Below, piece after piece: positions 36,577 through 46,289 of a DNA stretch of 64,000 nucleotides. How positions within the stretch are numbered: the stretch's first letter is position 1; the number at the start of each line of letters is the position of its first letter. A program made the translations under genes and the position numbers. The stretch is from Actinomycetota bacterium (GTDB lineage Bacteria > Actinomycetota > Acidimicrobiia > IMCC26256 > PALSA-610): positions 1-64,000 of the forward strand of contig SXHN01000031.1 of the NCBI GenBank assembly GCA_005773635.1, given 5' to 3'. A model generated the notes under the pieces. The model did no database searches, had not been told where the DNA came from, and saw nothing but the letters and a program-made list of their open reading frames with translations.

Positions 36577-38175
36577 CTACATCCGAAATACGCCGTAGCC
36601 GCGTTGGCCTACAACTTCGTTGGAATGGATCGCGCTCAACGCCAGCCCCAGCACGGTGCGAGTATCGCGAGGGTCAATGATGCCATCGTCATACACCTTT
36701 CCGCTGTTGAAAAAGGCGTGCGACTCACGTTCGATTTGATCTTCGATGGCTTGACGTTGGATCGCATCAGCCGCTTCATCGAAGGGCTTGCCTTGCGACT
36801 CAGCGGATTGTCTGGCAACGATCGACATCACTCCCGCAAGTTGTTGGGGGCCCATCACCGCCATCTTGGAGTTTGGCCACGCAAACAGAAATCGTGGACC
36901 ATACGCACGCCCGCACATACCGTAATTTCCTGCTCCGTATGACGCGCCCATGATGACGGTGAGGTGTGGCACTTTCGAATTCGTGACCGCATTGATCATT
37001 TTCGCACCGTCTTTAATGATGCCTGCTTGCTCATAATCTTTCCCGACCATGTAGCCGGTGCAGTTCTGCAAAAACAACAGCGGTACGTCGGTCTGATTTG
37101 CCAACATGATGAATTCCGTTGCTTTCTTGGCTTCCTCCATGAACAGCACCCCCTGGGCATTCGCGAGAATTCCAATAGGAAATCCATGCAGTGTTGCCCA
37201 GCCAGTGAGCAAACTTGTGCCGTAGGTAGGTTTGTATTCGTCGAACTGTGATCCGTCCACAAGCCGGGCGATCACTTCGCGCGCATCAAAGGGAATTCGC
37301 AGGTCAACGCCTACGATTCCGAGAAGATCGTCTTCGTCGTAGACGGGTGCACGCACGGTGCGCGTCGCTCCCGGACCACGCTTGTGCCAATTGAACGCGG
37401 CGACAATTTCTCTTCCGATTCGGAGGCAGTCGAGTTCGTCGCGGGCGAAATAGTCGGAAAGGCCGGTCACGCGCGAATGCATTTCCGCACCACCAAGCGA
37501 TTCGTCGTCGCTTACTTCACCGGTCGCCATTTTCACGAGCGGCGGGCCCCCGAGAAACACCTTGGCCCGTTGATCAACCAGTACTGCATGGTCGCACATT
37601 CCGGGTACGTAGGCACCTCCGGCCGTCGAGTTGCCAAAGACCAACGCGATCGTTGGGATACCGAGCGCGGAAAGTTGTGTTAGGTCGTGAAAGATCTGGC
37701 CCGCGGGTACGAAGAGATCCGCTTGCGTCGGTAAATCGGCGCCGCCAGATTCGACCAAATTTATGAGGGGCAACCGGTTAATACGAGCAATCTCGAGTGC
37801 CCGCAAGTTCTTCTTCAACGTGAACGGGTTCATCGTGCCGCCTCGAACGGTGGGATCGTGCGCGATAATCACGCATTCGGTGCCTTCCACAATCCCGATT
37901 CCCGTCACGATGCTCGCGCCCACATGAAACTGGGTGCCCCACGCAGCTAACGCCGAAAACTCAAGAAACGGAGCGTCGCGGTCGACGAGCAATTCGATGC
38001 GTTCGCGTGCTGTGAGTTTGCCTCGTGCCCGATGCCGAGCGACGTAAGCCTCGCCACCCCCGCCGACTGCTTTCGCGACCTCAGCTTCGTGTTGCGCCAA
38101 TAGCGTCAACATGGCCTCACGATTCGCAGCAAATTGCGGTGATCCACGATCTACGAACGATTCCAAAATCGCCAT
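36577..38175 (-). CDS. acyl-CoA carboxylase beta subunit (carboxyltransferase)
   Basis: 532-residue biotin-dependent carboxyltransferase. ESGGADLPTQADLFVPAG and FGNSTAGGAYVPGMCD in the N-domain, and IMGASYGAGNYGMCGRAYGPRFLF in the C-domain, carry the paired oxyanion-hole glycines. The pattern is that of methylcrotonyl/geranyl-type beta subunits. ATG 38175 has AGGTG upstream; the gene is first in the carboxylase operon and divergent from the acyl-CoA dehydrogenase, suggesting a branched-chain or isoprenoid acyl-CoA pathway. Confidence 0.93.
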   Translation of the reverse strand: MAILESFVDRGSPQFAANREAMLTLLAQHEAEVAKAVGGGGEAYVARHRARGKLTARERIELLVDRDAPFLEFSALAAWGTQFHVGASIVTGIGIVEGTECVIIAHDPTVRGGTMNPFTLKKNLRALEIARINRLPLINLVESGGADLPTQADLFVPAGQIFHDLTQLSALGIPTIALVFGNSTAGGAYVPGMCDHAVLVDQRAKVFLGGPPLVKMATGEVSDDESLGGAEMHSRVTGLSDYFARDELDCLRIGREIVAAFNWHKRGPGATRTVRAPVYDEDDLLGIVGVDLRIPFDAREVIARLVDGSQFDEYKPTYGTSLLTGWATLHGFPIGILANAQGVLFMEEAKKATEFIMLANQTDVPLLFLQNCTGYMVGKDYEQAGIIKDGAKMINAVTNSKVPHLTVIMGASYGAGNYGMCGRAYGPRFLFAWPNSKMAVMGPQQLAGVMSIVARQSAESQGKPFDEAADAIQRQAIEDQIERESHAFFNSGKVYDDGIIDPRDTRTVLGLALSAIHSNEVVGQRGYGVFRM

Positions 38176-38294
38176 ACTTCGCACCTACTCCTCAAGCGCC
38201 AATCGCACAAACGGCATTGGACTGGACGCGATCGCATCCACGCCGTATGTTATTCACCAATCACATCGAGCGTACAAACCTTGCGAGGCTACAT

Positions 38295-39455
38295 ATGGAT
38301 TTCACCGAGAGCGACGAACACGTGCTGTTACGGGAGGCTGTCCGCTCGGTCGGAGCAAAATTTGGTCACGAGTACTACGCCAAATGCACAGAGGACGATG
38401 TGCGGCCCGAAACTTTGTGGCAGGCCGTTGCCGATCATGGATTCCTCGGGGTACATCTCCCAGAGCAATACGGAGGTGGCGGTGCTGGCATCTACGAGCT
38501 GGCGATCGTCTGTGAGGAACTCGCCGCCGTCGGGGCTCCCCTGCTACTGATCTTGGTGTCGGCGGCGATATCCGCCGAGGTGATCGCCAAATTCGGCGAT
38601 GAGGATCAGAAACAGCAGTGGCTACCGGGGCTCGCCACGGGCACCAAAATGGTGTTCGCGATCACCGAGCCCGACGCCGGGTCGAACAGCCACCGCATAG
38701 CCACTACCGCGACCCGGGACGGCGATGTGTACCGGCTCAACGGCTCGAAGACCTACATCTCGGGTGTCGACGAAGCACCGCAGGTGCTGGTGGTATGTCG
38801 CACCGGATTCGATGAAGATACGGAGCGAGCAAGGCTTTCGTTGTTCGTCGTCGACACTGATGCGCCTGGTTTGCACCGCACGCTGATTCCTATGGAGATC
38901 CGGGCACCCGAAAAGCAGTTTCAGCTATTTTTCGACAACGTGGAAGTGCCCGCCAATCGTCTGATCGGCGCCGAGGGCGAAGGGTTGCGTCAGGTATTCG
39001 AAGGCCTGAATCCTGAACGCATCATGAGCGCAACAATCTGCACTGGCGTCGGGCGCTATGCGCTCGCATTGGCTGCGCAATACGCGAACGACCGAGCGGT
39101 ATGGGGCACTCCGATCGGTCGCCATCAAGGCGTGGCGCATCCGCTTGCGATGGCGAAAATCGAGCTCGAACTCGCCCGTCTCATGACGCAAAAAGCCGCG
39201 TGGTCGCACGATCGCGCGACCGATCGCGTAGCTGCAGGAGAAGCCGCCAATATGGCGAAGTATGCATCGGCCGAAGCCGGGTTGCATTGTCTTGATCAAG
39301 CGATTCAAACTCACGGTGGCAACGGGCTCGCGTCAGAATACGGCCTCGCCGATTTGTGGGGCATCGTCCGGCTGCTGAAGATCGCGCCAGTGAGCCGCGA
39401 GATGGTGCTCAACTTCGTTTCGACTGCTTCGCTCGGCCTGCCCAAGTCGTATTGA
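38295..39455 (+). CDS. acyl-CoA dehydrogenase
   Basis: FAD enzyme introducing the alpha-beta double bond of acyl-CoA, 386 residues. It has the FAD motif FAITEPDAGSNSHR, YISGVDEAPQVLV and the C-terminal YGLADLWGIVRLLKIAPVS. The common catalytic Glu of IVD-type enzymes is not obvious, so chain specificity is open. ATG 38295 follows GAGG at 6-nt spacing. It is divergent from the carboxylase operon and followed by a TetR gene, which may control both. Confidence 0.92.
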   Translation: MDFTESDEHVLLREAVRSVGAKFGHEYYAKCTEDDVRPETLWQAVADHGFLGVHLPEQYGGGGAGIYELAIVCEELAAVGAPLLLILVSAAISAEVIAKFGDEDQKQQWLPGLATGTKMVFAITEPDAGSNSHRIATTATRDGDVYRLNGSKTYISGVDEAPQVLVVCRTGFDEDTERARLSLFVVDTDAPGLHRTLIPMEIRAPEKQFQLFFDNVEVPANRLIGAEGEGLRQVFEGLNPERIMSATICTGVGRYALALAAQYANDRAVWGTPIGRHQGVAHPLAMAKIELELARLMTQKAAWSHDRATDRVAAGEAANMAKYASAEAGLHCLDQAIQTHGGNGLASEYGLADLWGIVRLLKIAPVSREMVLNFVSTASLGLPKSY

Positions 39456-39477
39456 ACATCAGGCGCTAGGTAGAGCG

Positions 39478-40059
39478 ATGACGACTGCAGCCACAGCTCG
39501 AGGTCAAAGAACCCGTGATTCGTTGCTCGCGGCTACCGTCGACCTTGTAGCGCTCCGAGGATTTCATGCGGTTGGGATCGCCGATATCGGCGCGGCTGCG
39601 GGCGTCAGCGGAGCGGCGATCTACCGTCATTTTACCAACAAGGACGCACTGTTGGTCGCGGTGTTCGAAAGCGTCGTAGGCGACTTACTCGAAGGCGCGC
39701 GAGCCGCTGTCGATCAGCGCGCGGCTCCGAGTGAAGTCCTGCGAGCCCTTATCGATGCACACATTGAGTTTGCGCTTGCAAATCGCACCGTCATCAAGGT
39801 GTACGACCAAGAAGCACACAACCTTCCTGCGGCCGACCGCACACGAGTGCGGCGACAACAACGAAGCTACGCAAACCTCTGGTTTCAAATTGTGGAGCTG
39901 GTACACCCAGATTGGTCCGATTCCGACACCGCCGCCGCGGTGCACGGCGTCTTCGGACTGATCAACTCCGTCGCCGATTATCGCATCCGAGGCACCACCT
40001 TCGAACACGCGGCGCGCCTTCGAGCCATGGCCGAAAGCGCGCTCGCACTGTCGAGATGA
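39478..40059 (+). CDS. TetR-family transcriptional regulator
   Basis: 193-residue regulator with an N-terminal HTH: RDSLLAATVDLVALRGFHAVGIADIGAAAGVSGAAIYRHFTNKDALL (positions 14-60). The C-terminal helical domain would bind a ligand, perhaps an acyl-CoA in view of the neighbours. It begins 22 bp after the acyl-CoA dehydrogenase and probably shares its transcript. Confidence 0.9.
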   Translation: MTTAATARGQRTRDSLLAATVDLVALRGFHAVGIADIGAAAGVSGAAIYRHFTNKDALLVAVFESVVGDLLEGARAAVDQRAAPSEVLRALIDAHIEFALANRTVIKVYDQEAHNLPAADRTRVRRQQRSYANLWFQIVELVHPDWSDSDTAAAVHGVFGLINSVADYRIRGTTFEHAARLRAMAESALALSR

Positions 40060-40074
40060 TGATCAATATTCGAT

Positions 40075-41568
40075 TCAATCGTCGGATTGAATCGTCGCAG
40101 TCCCGGTGCTTCGCACGGTCACGACCCCAGCTCCGCTGGCTCCACTCAACTGCACAGTAAAGACCTCATCACCCTCAGGAATCCACTCCCGCCGGATACT
40201 GATCGTTACCACTTTGCTCGTTTGTGTGGCAGTAAACGTCAGCGCGCCCGATTTCGACGTGAAATCATTCGCGCCGGCAGAACCGATGTTCGTGGCGTAG
40301 TTCACGGTCACCGTTGCGCCGGGCGCATGGTCGAGCGATACCAAGAACTGCGCCTTGACCACAGCACCGTTATCGCCTTCGGGAACCGCAACGTCGCCAA
40401 TACCGAGCTGCAACGCAGCCGAACCGTCGTCGTCGATAATCGTTGCCGTCCCAACTCCGTCCGCAACGACTGCTGTCGCTGACGGTGCACCAAGGTTGAC
40501 GGTAAAGCTCTCCGTAGCTTCTAGGGCTGCGTCGCCCTTGACCGATATTGAAATCGTCTTACTGATTGCGTTCGGTAGGAACGTGAGGACACCCGACTTT
40601 GCAGTGAAATCTGTACCCGACGTTGCGCTCCCTGCGCTCGTCGAATACGGAACAGTTACGGTCGACGCAGATTTGGCGTTGAGCACGACCGCGAACTTCA
40701 TTGCTCGCGTGCCCGAATCTCCTTCGAGTACGGTCGCGTTTCCAATTGACAGTTCTGGTAGCTCTGCGTTAATCACTTGATAGACCCAGTCGGCGTAGGA
40801 CGACATCCGAGCCCAGATACCAGGGAACGCGGCAAGTGCGCAGCTGTTACCCCAGCTGGTGTCGCCAACCAACACCGGCGTTGGCGTGTAGGCCACGATT
40901 GGTCCACCCGAATCCCCATCACACGCGTCTTTGCCTCCAGCCGCGACTCCTGCGCACAGCATGTGGTCGGAGACATACGAGCTCCCGTAGGATCCGCACG
41001 CTCCTGTCGGACCGGAACGATCCACCAACTGCACGCCATGCAGATCATCGGGATACTGCGACCCCGAGGCCGACATGTTGCCCCAACCGTACGTTGAAAG
41101 GCTTTGGTTCAAGACAGGGAAGCTTGGGTCCGTATTCCATGGAATCGTGGTAGCACCCGTCGCTGGCACCGTGAGGTGCAACAACGCAATATCGCTTGTG
41201 GTTGGCCCCGCCAAGTACTGCGGGTTCATGACAACTTGATCGATGGCTTTGCGATCGCCAGCGGTGTAGGTCGAGAGTTTCGTCTTACCCCACGCAACGT
41301 TGATGCTTGCGGCCGTACGCCCAGACACGCAGTGTGCTGCAGTGAGAACCCACTCGACGTGCACCAATGAGCCGCCACAAAATTGGGCCGCGTACGGGTC
41401 GCTAGTCGCCGAGTTCATCAGCGCAACCGTCCACGGAACGGTGGATGCGTCGGTGATCCCACCGCCAATGATCCGAGGCGCCATAAAGGCGGTCGCTTCT
41501 CGAGATCCGACCCCGGTCAACATCGCGGCCGTGACCGCGCTTGCTATGACTAACCGCCCAAATTTCAT
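40075..41568 (-). CDS. secreted trypsin-like serine protease with two Calx-beta domains
   Basis: 497-residue exported protein. A signal peptide (about residues 1-26, VIASAVTAAMLTG core) is followed by RIIGGG, the usual activation site, so the protease is likely a zymogen. The trypsin domain has the His in LTAAHC, Asp in SDIALLHL and Ser in CDGDSGGPIV, with Cys pairs for disulfides. Two Calx-beta repeats follow (about 300-395 and 400-497; ATVLEGDSG, VAVPEGDNG). They probably bind Ca2+ or mediate surface attachment. It ends 15 bp from the convergent TetR gene. Confidence 0.92.
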   Translation of the reverse strand: MKFGRLVIASAVTAAMLTGVGSREATAFMAPRIIGGGITDASTVPWTVALMNSATSDPYAAQFCGGSLVHVEWVLTAAHCVSGRTAASINVAWGKTKLSTYTAGDRKAIDQVVMNPQYLAGPTTSDIALLHLTVPATGATTIPWNTDPSFPVLNQSLSTYGWGNMSASGSQYPDDLHGVQLVDRSGPTGACGSYGSSYVSDHMLCAGVAAGGKDACDGDSGGPIVAYTPTPVLVGDTSWGNSCALAAFPGIWARMSSYADWVYQVINAELPELSIGNATVLEGDSGTRAMKFAVVLNAKSASTVTVPYSTSAGSATSGTDFTAKSGVLTFLPNAISKTISISVKGDAALEATESFTVNLGAPSATAVVADGVGTATIIDDDGSAALQLGIGDVAVPEGDNGAVVKAQFLVSLDHAPGATVTVNYATNIGSAGANDFTSKSGALTFTATQTSKVVTISIRREWIPEGDEVFTVQLSGASGAGVVTVRSTGTATIQSDD

Positions 41569-41677
41569 TGCTTCGCCGTTTCGTTCAGTGAATTTTCTCG
41601 GAACGTAGGCACGGTAACAGAGCAGCATTCGATATTCCAGAGGTTCCGACCCATATTCCCGGCTGTGGGGCGCACAC

Positions 41678-42427
41678 CTAGCTGGCGGTGACACCGCCGT
41701 CGCTCGACACGATGGCACCAGTCATGTTGCGAGCGTCGTCGGAAGCGAGGTACGCGAACAGTCCGGCAATCTCTTGCGGGGTCGCTGCACCTCGGAACCC
41801 TACGTAGGGCTTCACGAGCTCGAAGTCGACGTCGTCGGGGAAACTGAGGCCTTTGACCAGATTGGTGCTCACGCCAGCCGGAGCAATCGCGTTCACGCGC
41901 AGCGGGCTCTTGATGTACTCCATGGCAAGACTGCGAGTGAGTTGCACAACCGCACCTTTGCTCATTGAATACGCAACGTTGTAGGCCATTCCCATGAGAC
42001 CCGCATTCGAAGCGATATTCACGATGTTGCCGTTACGCGCGAGCAAATGCGGGATCGCCGCTTGCGCCATCCACACCGGACCATTGACGTTCACGGCCAT
42101 TAGCCGCTCATACTGTTGGGGTGTCATCTCGGTGAAATGCGCCATGAATACGATTCCAGCAACGTTGCCAAGAACGTCAAGCGCACCAAGGCGATCAACG
42201 CATTCGGCCACCGCAGCGAAACACGCGTCACGATCAGTCACATCAGTGACGCCACCGGTAATCGCACCTTCGCCAAGCTCGATCGTTTCGTTCATCGCCG
42301 CTTCATTGGCATCGAGCCCGTATACCTGGGCTCCTTCTTGCGCGAGGCGTAGCGAAGTCGCACGACCAATCCCTGATCCGGCACCGGTGATCAGCGCAAC
42401 TTTGCCTTCAAATCGTCGTTGGTTCAT
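41678..42427 (-). CDS. SDR-family NAD(P)-dependent oxidoreductase
   Basis: 249-residue classical short-chain dehydrogenase. It has cofactor motif TGAGSGIGRA, the NVAG-type stretch LGNVAGIVFMA, a catalytic Ser/Asn region IVNIASNAGLMG, and YSMSKGAVVQLTRSLA (Tyr and Lys). ATG 42427 starts MNQRRFEGKVALITG. It is divergent from the OYE-type gene 106 bp away and may belong to the same degradation route. Confidence 0.9.
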   Translation of the reverse strand: MNQRRFEGKVALITGAGSGIGRATSLRLAQEGAQVYGLDANEAAMNETIELGEGAITGGVTDVTDRDACFAAVAECVDRLGALDVLGNVAGIVFMAHFTEMTPQQYERLMAVNVNGPVWMAQAAIPHLLARNGNIVNIASNAGLMGMAYNVAYSMSKGAVVQLTRSLAMEYIKSPLRVNAIAPAGVSTNLVKGLSFPDDVDFELVKPYVGFRGAATPQEIAGLFAYLASDDARNMTGAIVSSDGGVTAS

Positions 42428-42533
42428 AGCTGCGAAACGTAGCCGCAGGCATGATGCATAGACCCAATGCAGACCGATAAGTTGCGACGATGCAGACTCC
42501 GTACACAACCAACGACGCAGCAACGATGCTTCG

Positions 42534-44546
42534 ATGACCTACGAACATCTGCTGAGCCCTGGGCGCATCGGCTCGATGGCGTTACGCAATCGCATCCTTA
42601 TGGCTCCAATGGGCGAGGAACTCGCAGAACTCGACGGCACCGTCGGTGCGCAGCAGCTCGCCTACATCGAAGCACGAGCCGCGGGTGGTGCGGCGCTGGT
42701 AACACTCGGCTCGGTCGCGGTCGGATGGCCGCTCGGCACGGCGAATAAACGCCAAAACGGCATCAACGCACCACAATTTGAAACCGGTATTCGCGCCCTT
42801 GCCGACGCCGCACATCGCCACGGCGCCAAGCTGTCACTCCAACTTTCGCACATGGGCAAAGTCGCCCGTAACGACATCATCGCCGGGCGACCAATGTGGG
42901 TACCCTCGAAACCCAAACCTTCTGGCTTCGATCCTCTCCTCATGATGATGACGTCTGAAGAAATGCATGATTCGACGGCCGAGATGATGGCGCCAACCGC
43001 AAAAGCATCATTTCATGAAATGAACCAAGACGACATTGGCGAACTCGTCGAGTGGTTTGCAGGCTCGGTTGCTAATGCGAAGGCATGGGGTGTCGACGGC
43101 ATCGAACTCCACGCGGGCCACGGGTACATCCTGGATGAGTTCCTGTCGTCGGCGAGCAACCGACGCGACGACGAATACGGAGGCGATCTCAAGGGACGCG
43201 CGCGGCTGCTGCTCGATGTCATCGCCGGAATTCGCGCACGAGTGGGCAACGACTATCCCTTATGGGCGCGTGTCAATGCCATCGAGTACTTCACCGAGAA
43301 CGCCAATACCTTCGATGACGCGCTGGCACTAGCGCCGATGCTCGAATTTGCCGGTCTCGATGCGTTGCATGTTTCTGCATACGCCGATTCAAACGTCGCC
43401 ATTGGATTCACCGAATCGCATACCACTCACGAGCCCGCGAAACTGGTCGCGTTCGCCACCGCGATCAAAGCCACGGTATCGATTCCGGTTATAGCCGTTG
43501 GGCGAATCGAACCCGACTACGGCAATGAACTCATCGGCGAAGGCGCCGTCGATTTCATCACGATGGGCCGCAAGCTCCTCGCCGACCCCGACCTGCCAAA
43601 CAAGCTGGCCTCGGCACAACCCGAAACGGTACGGCCATGCATGTATCACTACCGATGCATTGGCAACATCTTTACGCGCCAAGGCGTGCGCTGCGTATCG
43701 AATCCTCTGGTTGGGCGCGAAGCGGATCTACGAATGGACCCTGTTGAGGCTCCCCGGCGAATCGCGATAATCGGAGGCGGGCCCGCCGGCCTAGAGACCG
43801 CGCGTATCTCCGCACTGAGAGGGCACCAGGTGACGTTGTTCGAAGCGAACAACTACCTCGGGGGGCGACTCGCCTTTGCCGCGGCGACCTACGAACCGAA
43901 CGCGGACATGTTGCGTTGGCTGGTGCGACAAGCGGAGTTGCTTGGGGTAGACCTTCAATTGCGCGCAACGGTTTCGACAGGCGCGCTCGCAGCCTTGGGC
44001 TACGAAGTCATCGTCGACGCTCGCGGCGGAGTGTGGGGAAAGCCTGATGTGCCCGGCAACGATCTCGCACACGTACGCGATCTCGCGACTCTCGAGGGTT
44101 GGTTCCTACGTGAAGAGCCGTTGAAAGCCGACACCGTCGTGGTCATTGGAGGTGGGCGCGCCGGGTGTGGCATCGCGAAGTTGGCCAACGACCGCGGCCA
44201 TCGCGTCACAGTGCTCGAACCATCGGAAGTATTCGCACCGCAATTCGGCATGCCGGGGCGTTGGCGCAATGTGCACGAACTTATGGAATCGGGAGTGGCG
44301 TTACAACGCGGTGCTGTGCCTACGTCCATCACCAAGAACACGGTGCACTACACCGATGGCCGCGGTGATCAGTCGATCGCCGCCGACATCGTGATTGCCG
44401 TTTCGAAGGTTGAGCCACGTCCTGCACTCGAAGCCGCAATGCCGCAGGGCCGAGTGCCAGAACTCCACCGAGTTGGCGATTCCGCCGGTGCGCGTTTTCT
44501 CGAAGGAGCACTTCTCGACGCCACCGAGCTGGCAATCAAATTGTAA
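42534..44546 (+). CDS. NADH:flavin oxidoreductase / 2,4-dienoyl-CoA reductase-type flavoprotein
   Basis: 670-residue two-part flavoenzyme. Residues 1-340 form the FMN TIM barrel (ELHAGHGYILDEFLSSASNRRDDEYGG). Residues 390-670 are FAD/NAD(P) modules with IIGGGPAGLE and VVIGGGRAG. Between them lies the iron-sulfur loop RPCMYHYRCIGNIF...C. The family has C-x2-C-x2/3-C-x11/12-C; here the second Cys is His (C-x2-H-x2-C-x11-C), which is unusual. The role is probably reduction of an enone or enoyl-CoA. Confidence 0.9.
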   Translation: MTYEHLLSPGRIGSMALRNRILMAPMGEELAELDGTVGAQQLAYIEARAAGGAALVTLGSVAVGWPLGTANKRQNGINAPQFETGIRALADAAHRHGAKLSLQLSHMGKVARNDIIAGRPMWVPSKPKPSGFDPLLMMMTSEEMHDSTAEMMAPTAKASFHEMNQDDIGELVEWFAGSVANAKAWGVDGIELHAGHGYILDEFLSSASNRRDDEYGGDLKGRARLLLDVIAGIRARVGNDYPLWARVNAIEYFTENANTFDDALALAPMLEFAGLDALHVSAYADSNVAIGFTESHTTHEPAKLVAFATAIKATVSIPVIAVGRIEPDYGNELIGEGAVDFITMGRKLLADPDLPNKLASAQPETVRPCMYHYRCIGNIFTRQGVRCVSNPLVGREADLRMDPVEAPRRIAIIGGGPAGLETARISALRGHQVTLFEANNYLGGRLAFAAATYEPNADMLRWLVRQAELLGVDLQLRATVSTGALAALGYEVIVDARGGVWGKPDVPGNDLAHVRDLATLEGWFLREEPLKADTVVVIGGGRAGCGIAKLANDRGHRVTVLEPSEVFAPQFGMPGRWRNVHELMESGVALQRGAVPTSITKNTVHYTDGRGDQSIAADIVIAVSKVEPRPALEAAMPQGRVPELHRVGDSAGARFLEGALLDATELAIKL

Positions 44547-44553
44547 TGAGTGC

Positions 44554-46038
44554 CTACGGACCGCCGTGCGCGCGGATATGGGCTTGCAGTTCGGCGAGCG
44601 ATCGCGGACCGATCGGAATCGAAGGCGGGAGCGACCGCCGAGCCGCTTCGATGTCCGCTGTCGACTTGCGACAAACGGGCATTGGTTCCACACCATAGAC
44701 AGCCGCGGAATTCAATCCAAAGATCTGGCGCTTACCGGCAGCGGTGAGTTCGGGATACCCGAATTCCTCGCGTGCGCTTTCGGTAATTTCGAACGCTCGG
44801 AACGCTTCGATCTGGTCTTGTGGAGTTCCGTACCAAATTGAATCTGTGCCCCAACACACGCGTTGCGGGCCGAGTTGTTTCAACAGTTTCCCAATTACAT
44901 GCCCGGCTTCATCGGGGTCTTGCATCACCGCTCGCCACGTGGAACCGATTTCTGCATAGACGTTGCCGGTCGGACCGATGTCATTGGCTTGCAACGTCGC
45001 GATAAACCGATCAATCCCGTTGACATCTGTGCCGACGCGCAGCGGCCCTTCACTGTGGCCACTCTCATACCCCGAGTGATAGACGATGAATTTGATCTCG
45101 GGATACGCGCGTGCTGCTGGACCGATATCAATAGGCGAAGCATATTGACCTGACCCCGAGCCAAGACCACCAAAGCCTTTGTGCACACAGACGACCCGAG
45201 GGCCAATCTCCATGACGGCGTCCAGGAACGCGGTGCCGCACTGCACTCCAGCCGGATCATGATCGTCAAAAAACCAACCGCGATCAGCAGGAACATGGGT
45301 GTACGTCTTCCATGCCGCGATGTCGTGTTGGGCAACTAGTGCACGCATACCGTCGATCGTCGCGGCGACATCGCCAACGTTGGGGCTGGCTTGACCGTGC
45401 ACGAGGATACGGCCGTCTCCGCACACCTTTTCAGCCGCACGTTTGGCCGCCAGCATCACTTCGAGTGACAACGGATTGGGTTCGATCACAATCGGGATCG
45501 CCGAGATAATCGCAATCGATGTGTCGGAGCGGCCGAAAATTTCTTCGAGCCAATGATCGGTGCGAAAACAGTCGAAAGCGTCGGCTTCGCCACATTGCGA
45601 ATACGGAAATCCCCGGGCAAACGAAGAAATGGCCTGGCCGAGGGGCCCTTCGGCAGTCTCCAAAAGGTGCGTTTGGACATCGAAGATGAACTCGTCTCCC
45701 GTCAGCAGATCTCCCGCGACCGTCGACGATGTCGTGGCGTCGCGCGGCACGCTGAACGTGCCGGCGGTAGTACCCGATGTCGACGATCCCAGCCGGCTTG
45801 CCTTTTGTTCGCTCGAACACGCCGCGAGCATTGCCAACATCGTGGCCGAACCGGATAACCCTTTGAGAAATACCCGCCGATCCACATTGTGGCGACGGCT
45901 CTCGTGCTCAATGTGCGCAAGGGTGCGTTTCCACGTCTCGTGCACCACGGCCGAAGGTGGCGGCGCCAAAAACTCCGCGTTGCTGACGGCGTCAAGCTTG
46001 ATCGGAAACGGAATCCGGTCAGGCTCGTCGGGCAACAC
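44554..46038 (-). CDS. exported amidohydrolase, Tat-type lipoprotein
   Basis: 494-residue metal-dependent hydrolase. Near residue 50 it has a twin-arginine motif DRRVFLKGL followed by a hydrophobic stretch and lipobox LAAC, so mature protein may be lipid-anchored after Tat export; the long leader before RR is odd. The barrel has DVQTHLLETAEGPLG near the start, VCVHKGFGG, IVYHSGYESGHSEG and CWGTDSIWYGTPQDQ. GTG 46038 lies 5 nt after the pup stop, an unusual neighbour for pup. The convergent OYE gene ends 8 bp away. Confidence 0.85.
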   Translation of the reverse strand: MLPDEPDRIPFPIKLDAVSNAEFLAPPPSAVVHETWKRTLAHIEHESRRHNVDRRVFLKGLSGSATMLAMLAACSSEQKASRLGSSTSGTTAGTFSVPRDATTSSTVAGDLLTGDEFIFDVQTHLLETAEGPLGQAISSFARGFPYSQCGEADAFDCFRTDHWLEEIFGRSDTSIAIISAIPIVIEPNPLSLEVMLAAKRAAEKVCGDGRILVHGQASPNVGDVAATIDGMRALVAQHDIAAWKTYTHVPADRGWFFDDHDPAGVQCGTAFLDAVMEIGPRVVCVHKGFGGLGSGSGQYASPIDIGPAARAYPEIKFIVYHSGYESGHSEGPLRVGTDVNGIDRFIATLQANDIGPTGNVYAEIGSTWRAVMQDPDEAGHVIGKLLKQLGPQRVCWGTDSIWYGTPQDQIEAFRAFEITESAREEFGYPELTAAGKRQIFGLNSAAVYGVEPMPVCRKSTADIEAARRSLPPSIPIGPRSLAELQAHIRAHGGP

Positions 46039-46043
46039 GAGTG

Positions 46044-46238
46044 CTACTCGCCGCCCTTTTGCACGTAGCTGCGCACAAACTCTTCTGCATTGGTTTCAAG
46101 CACCGAGTCAATCTCGTCGAGCAAATCGTCGAGTTCCTCTTTGATCTTTTCGCCCTGCTTTGCTGGCGCCGAAACTTCTTCGACGGTCTCTTCACGCTCT
46201 CTCGGAGCAGGTTTCTGCTTGCGTTCACGTTCGGGCAT
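46044..46238 (-). CDS. pup: prokaryotic ubiquitin-like protein Pup
   Basis: 64-residue intrinsically disordered tag attached to lysines of target proteins. The C-terminal half [22 protein letters not shown] forms the Mpa-binding helix region, and the end VQKGGE already carries the Glu needed for ligation, so Dop deamidation is not required. ATG 46238 follows a strong GGAGGAGG. It is 51 bp after dop. The proteasome genes prcB and prcA, which usually follow, are not here. Confidence 0.95.
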   Translation of the reverse strand: MPERERKQKPAPREREETVEEVSAPAKQGEKIKEELDDLLDEIDSVLETNAEEFVRSYVQKGGE

Positions 46239-46289
46239 CGCTGACCTCCTCCGTCGTCGATAGTCCTTCGTTCCTATCGGCATGCCACC

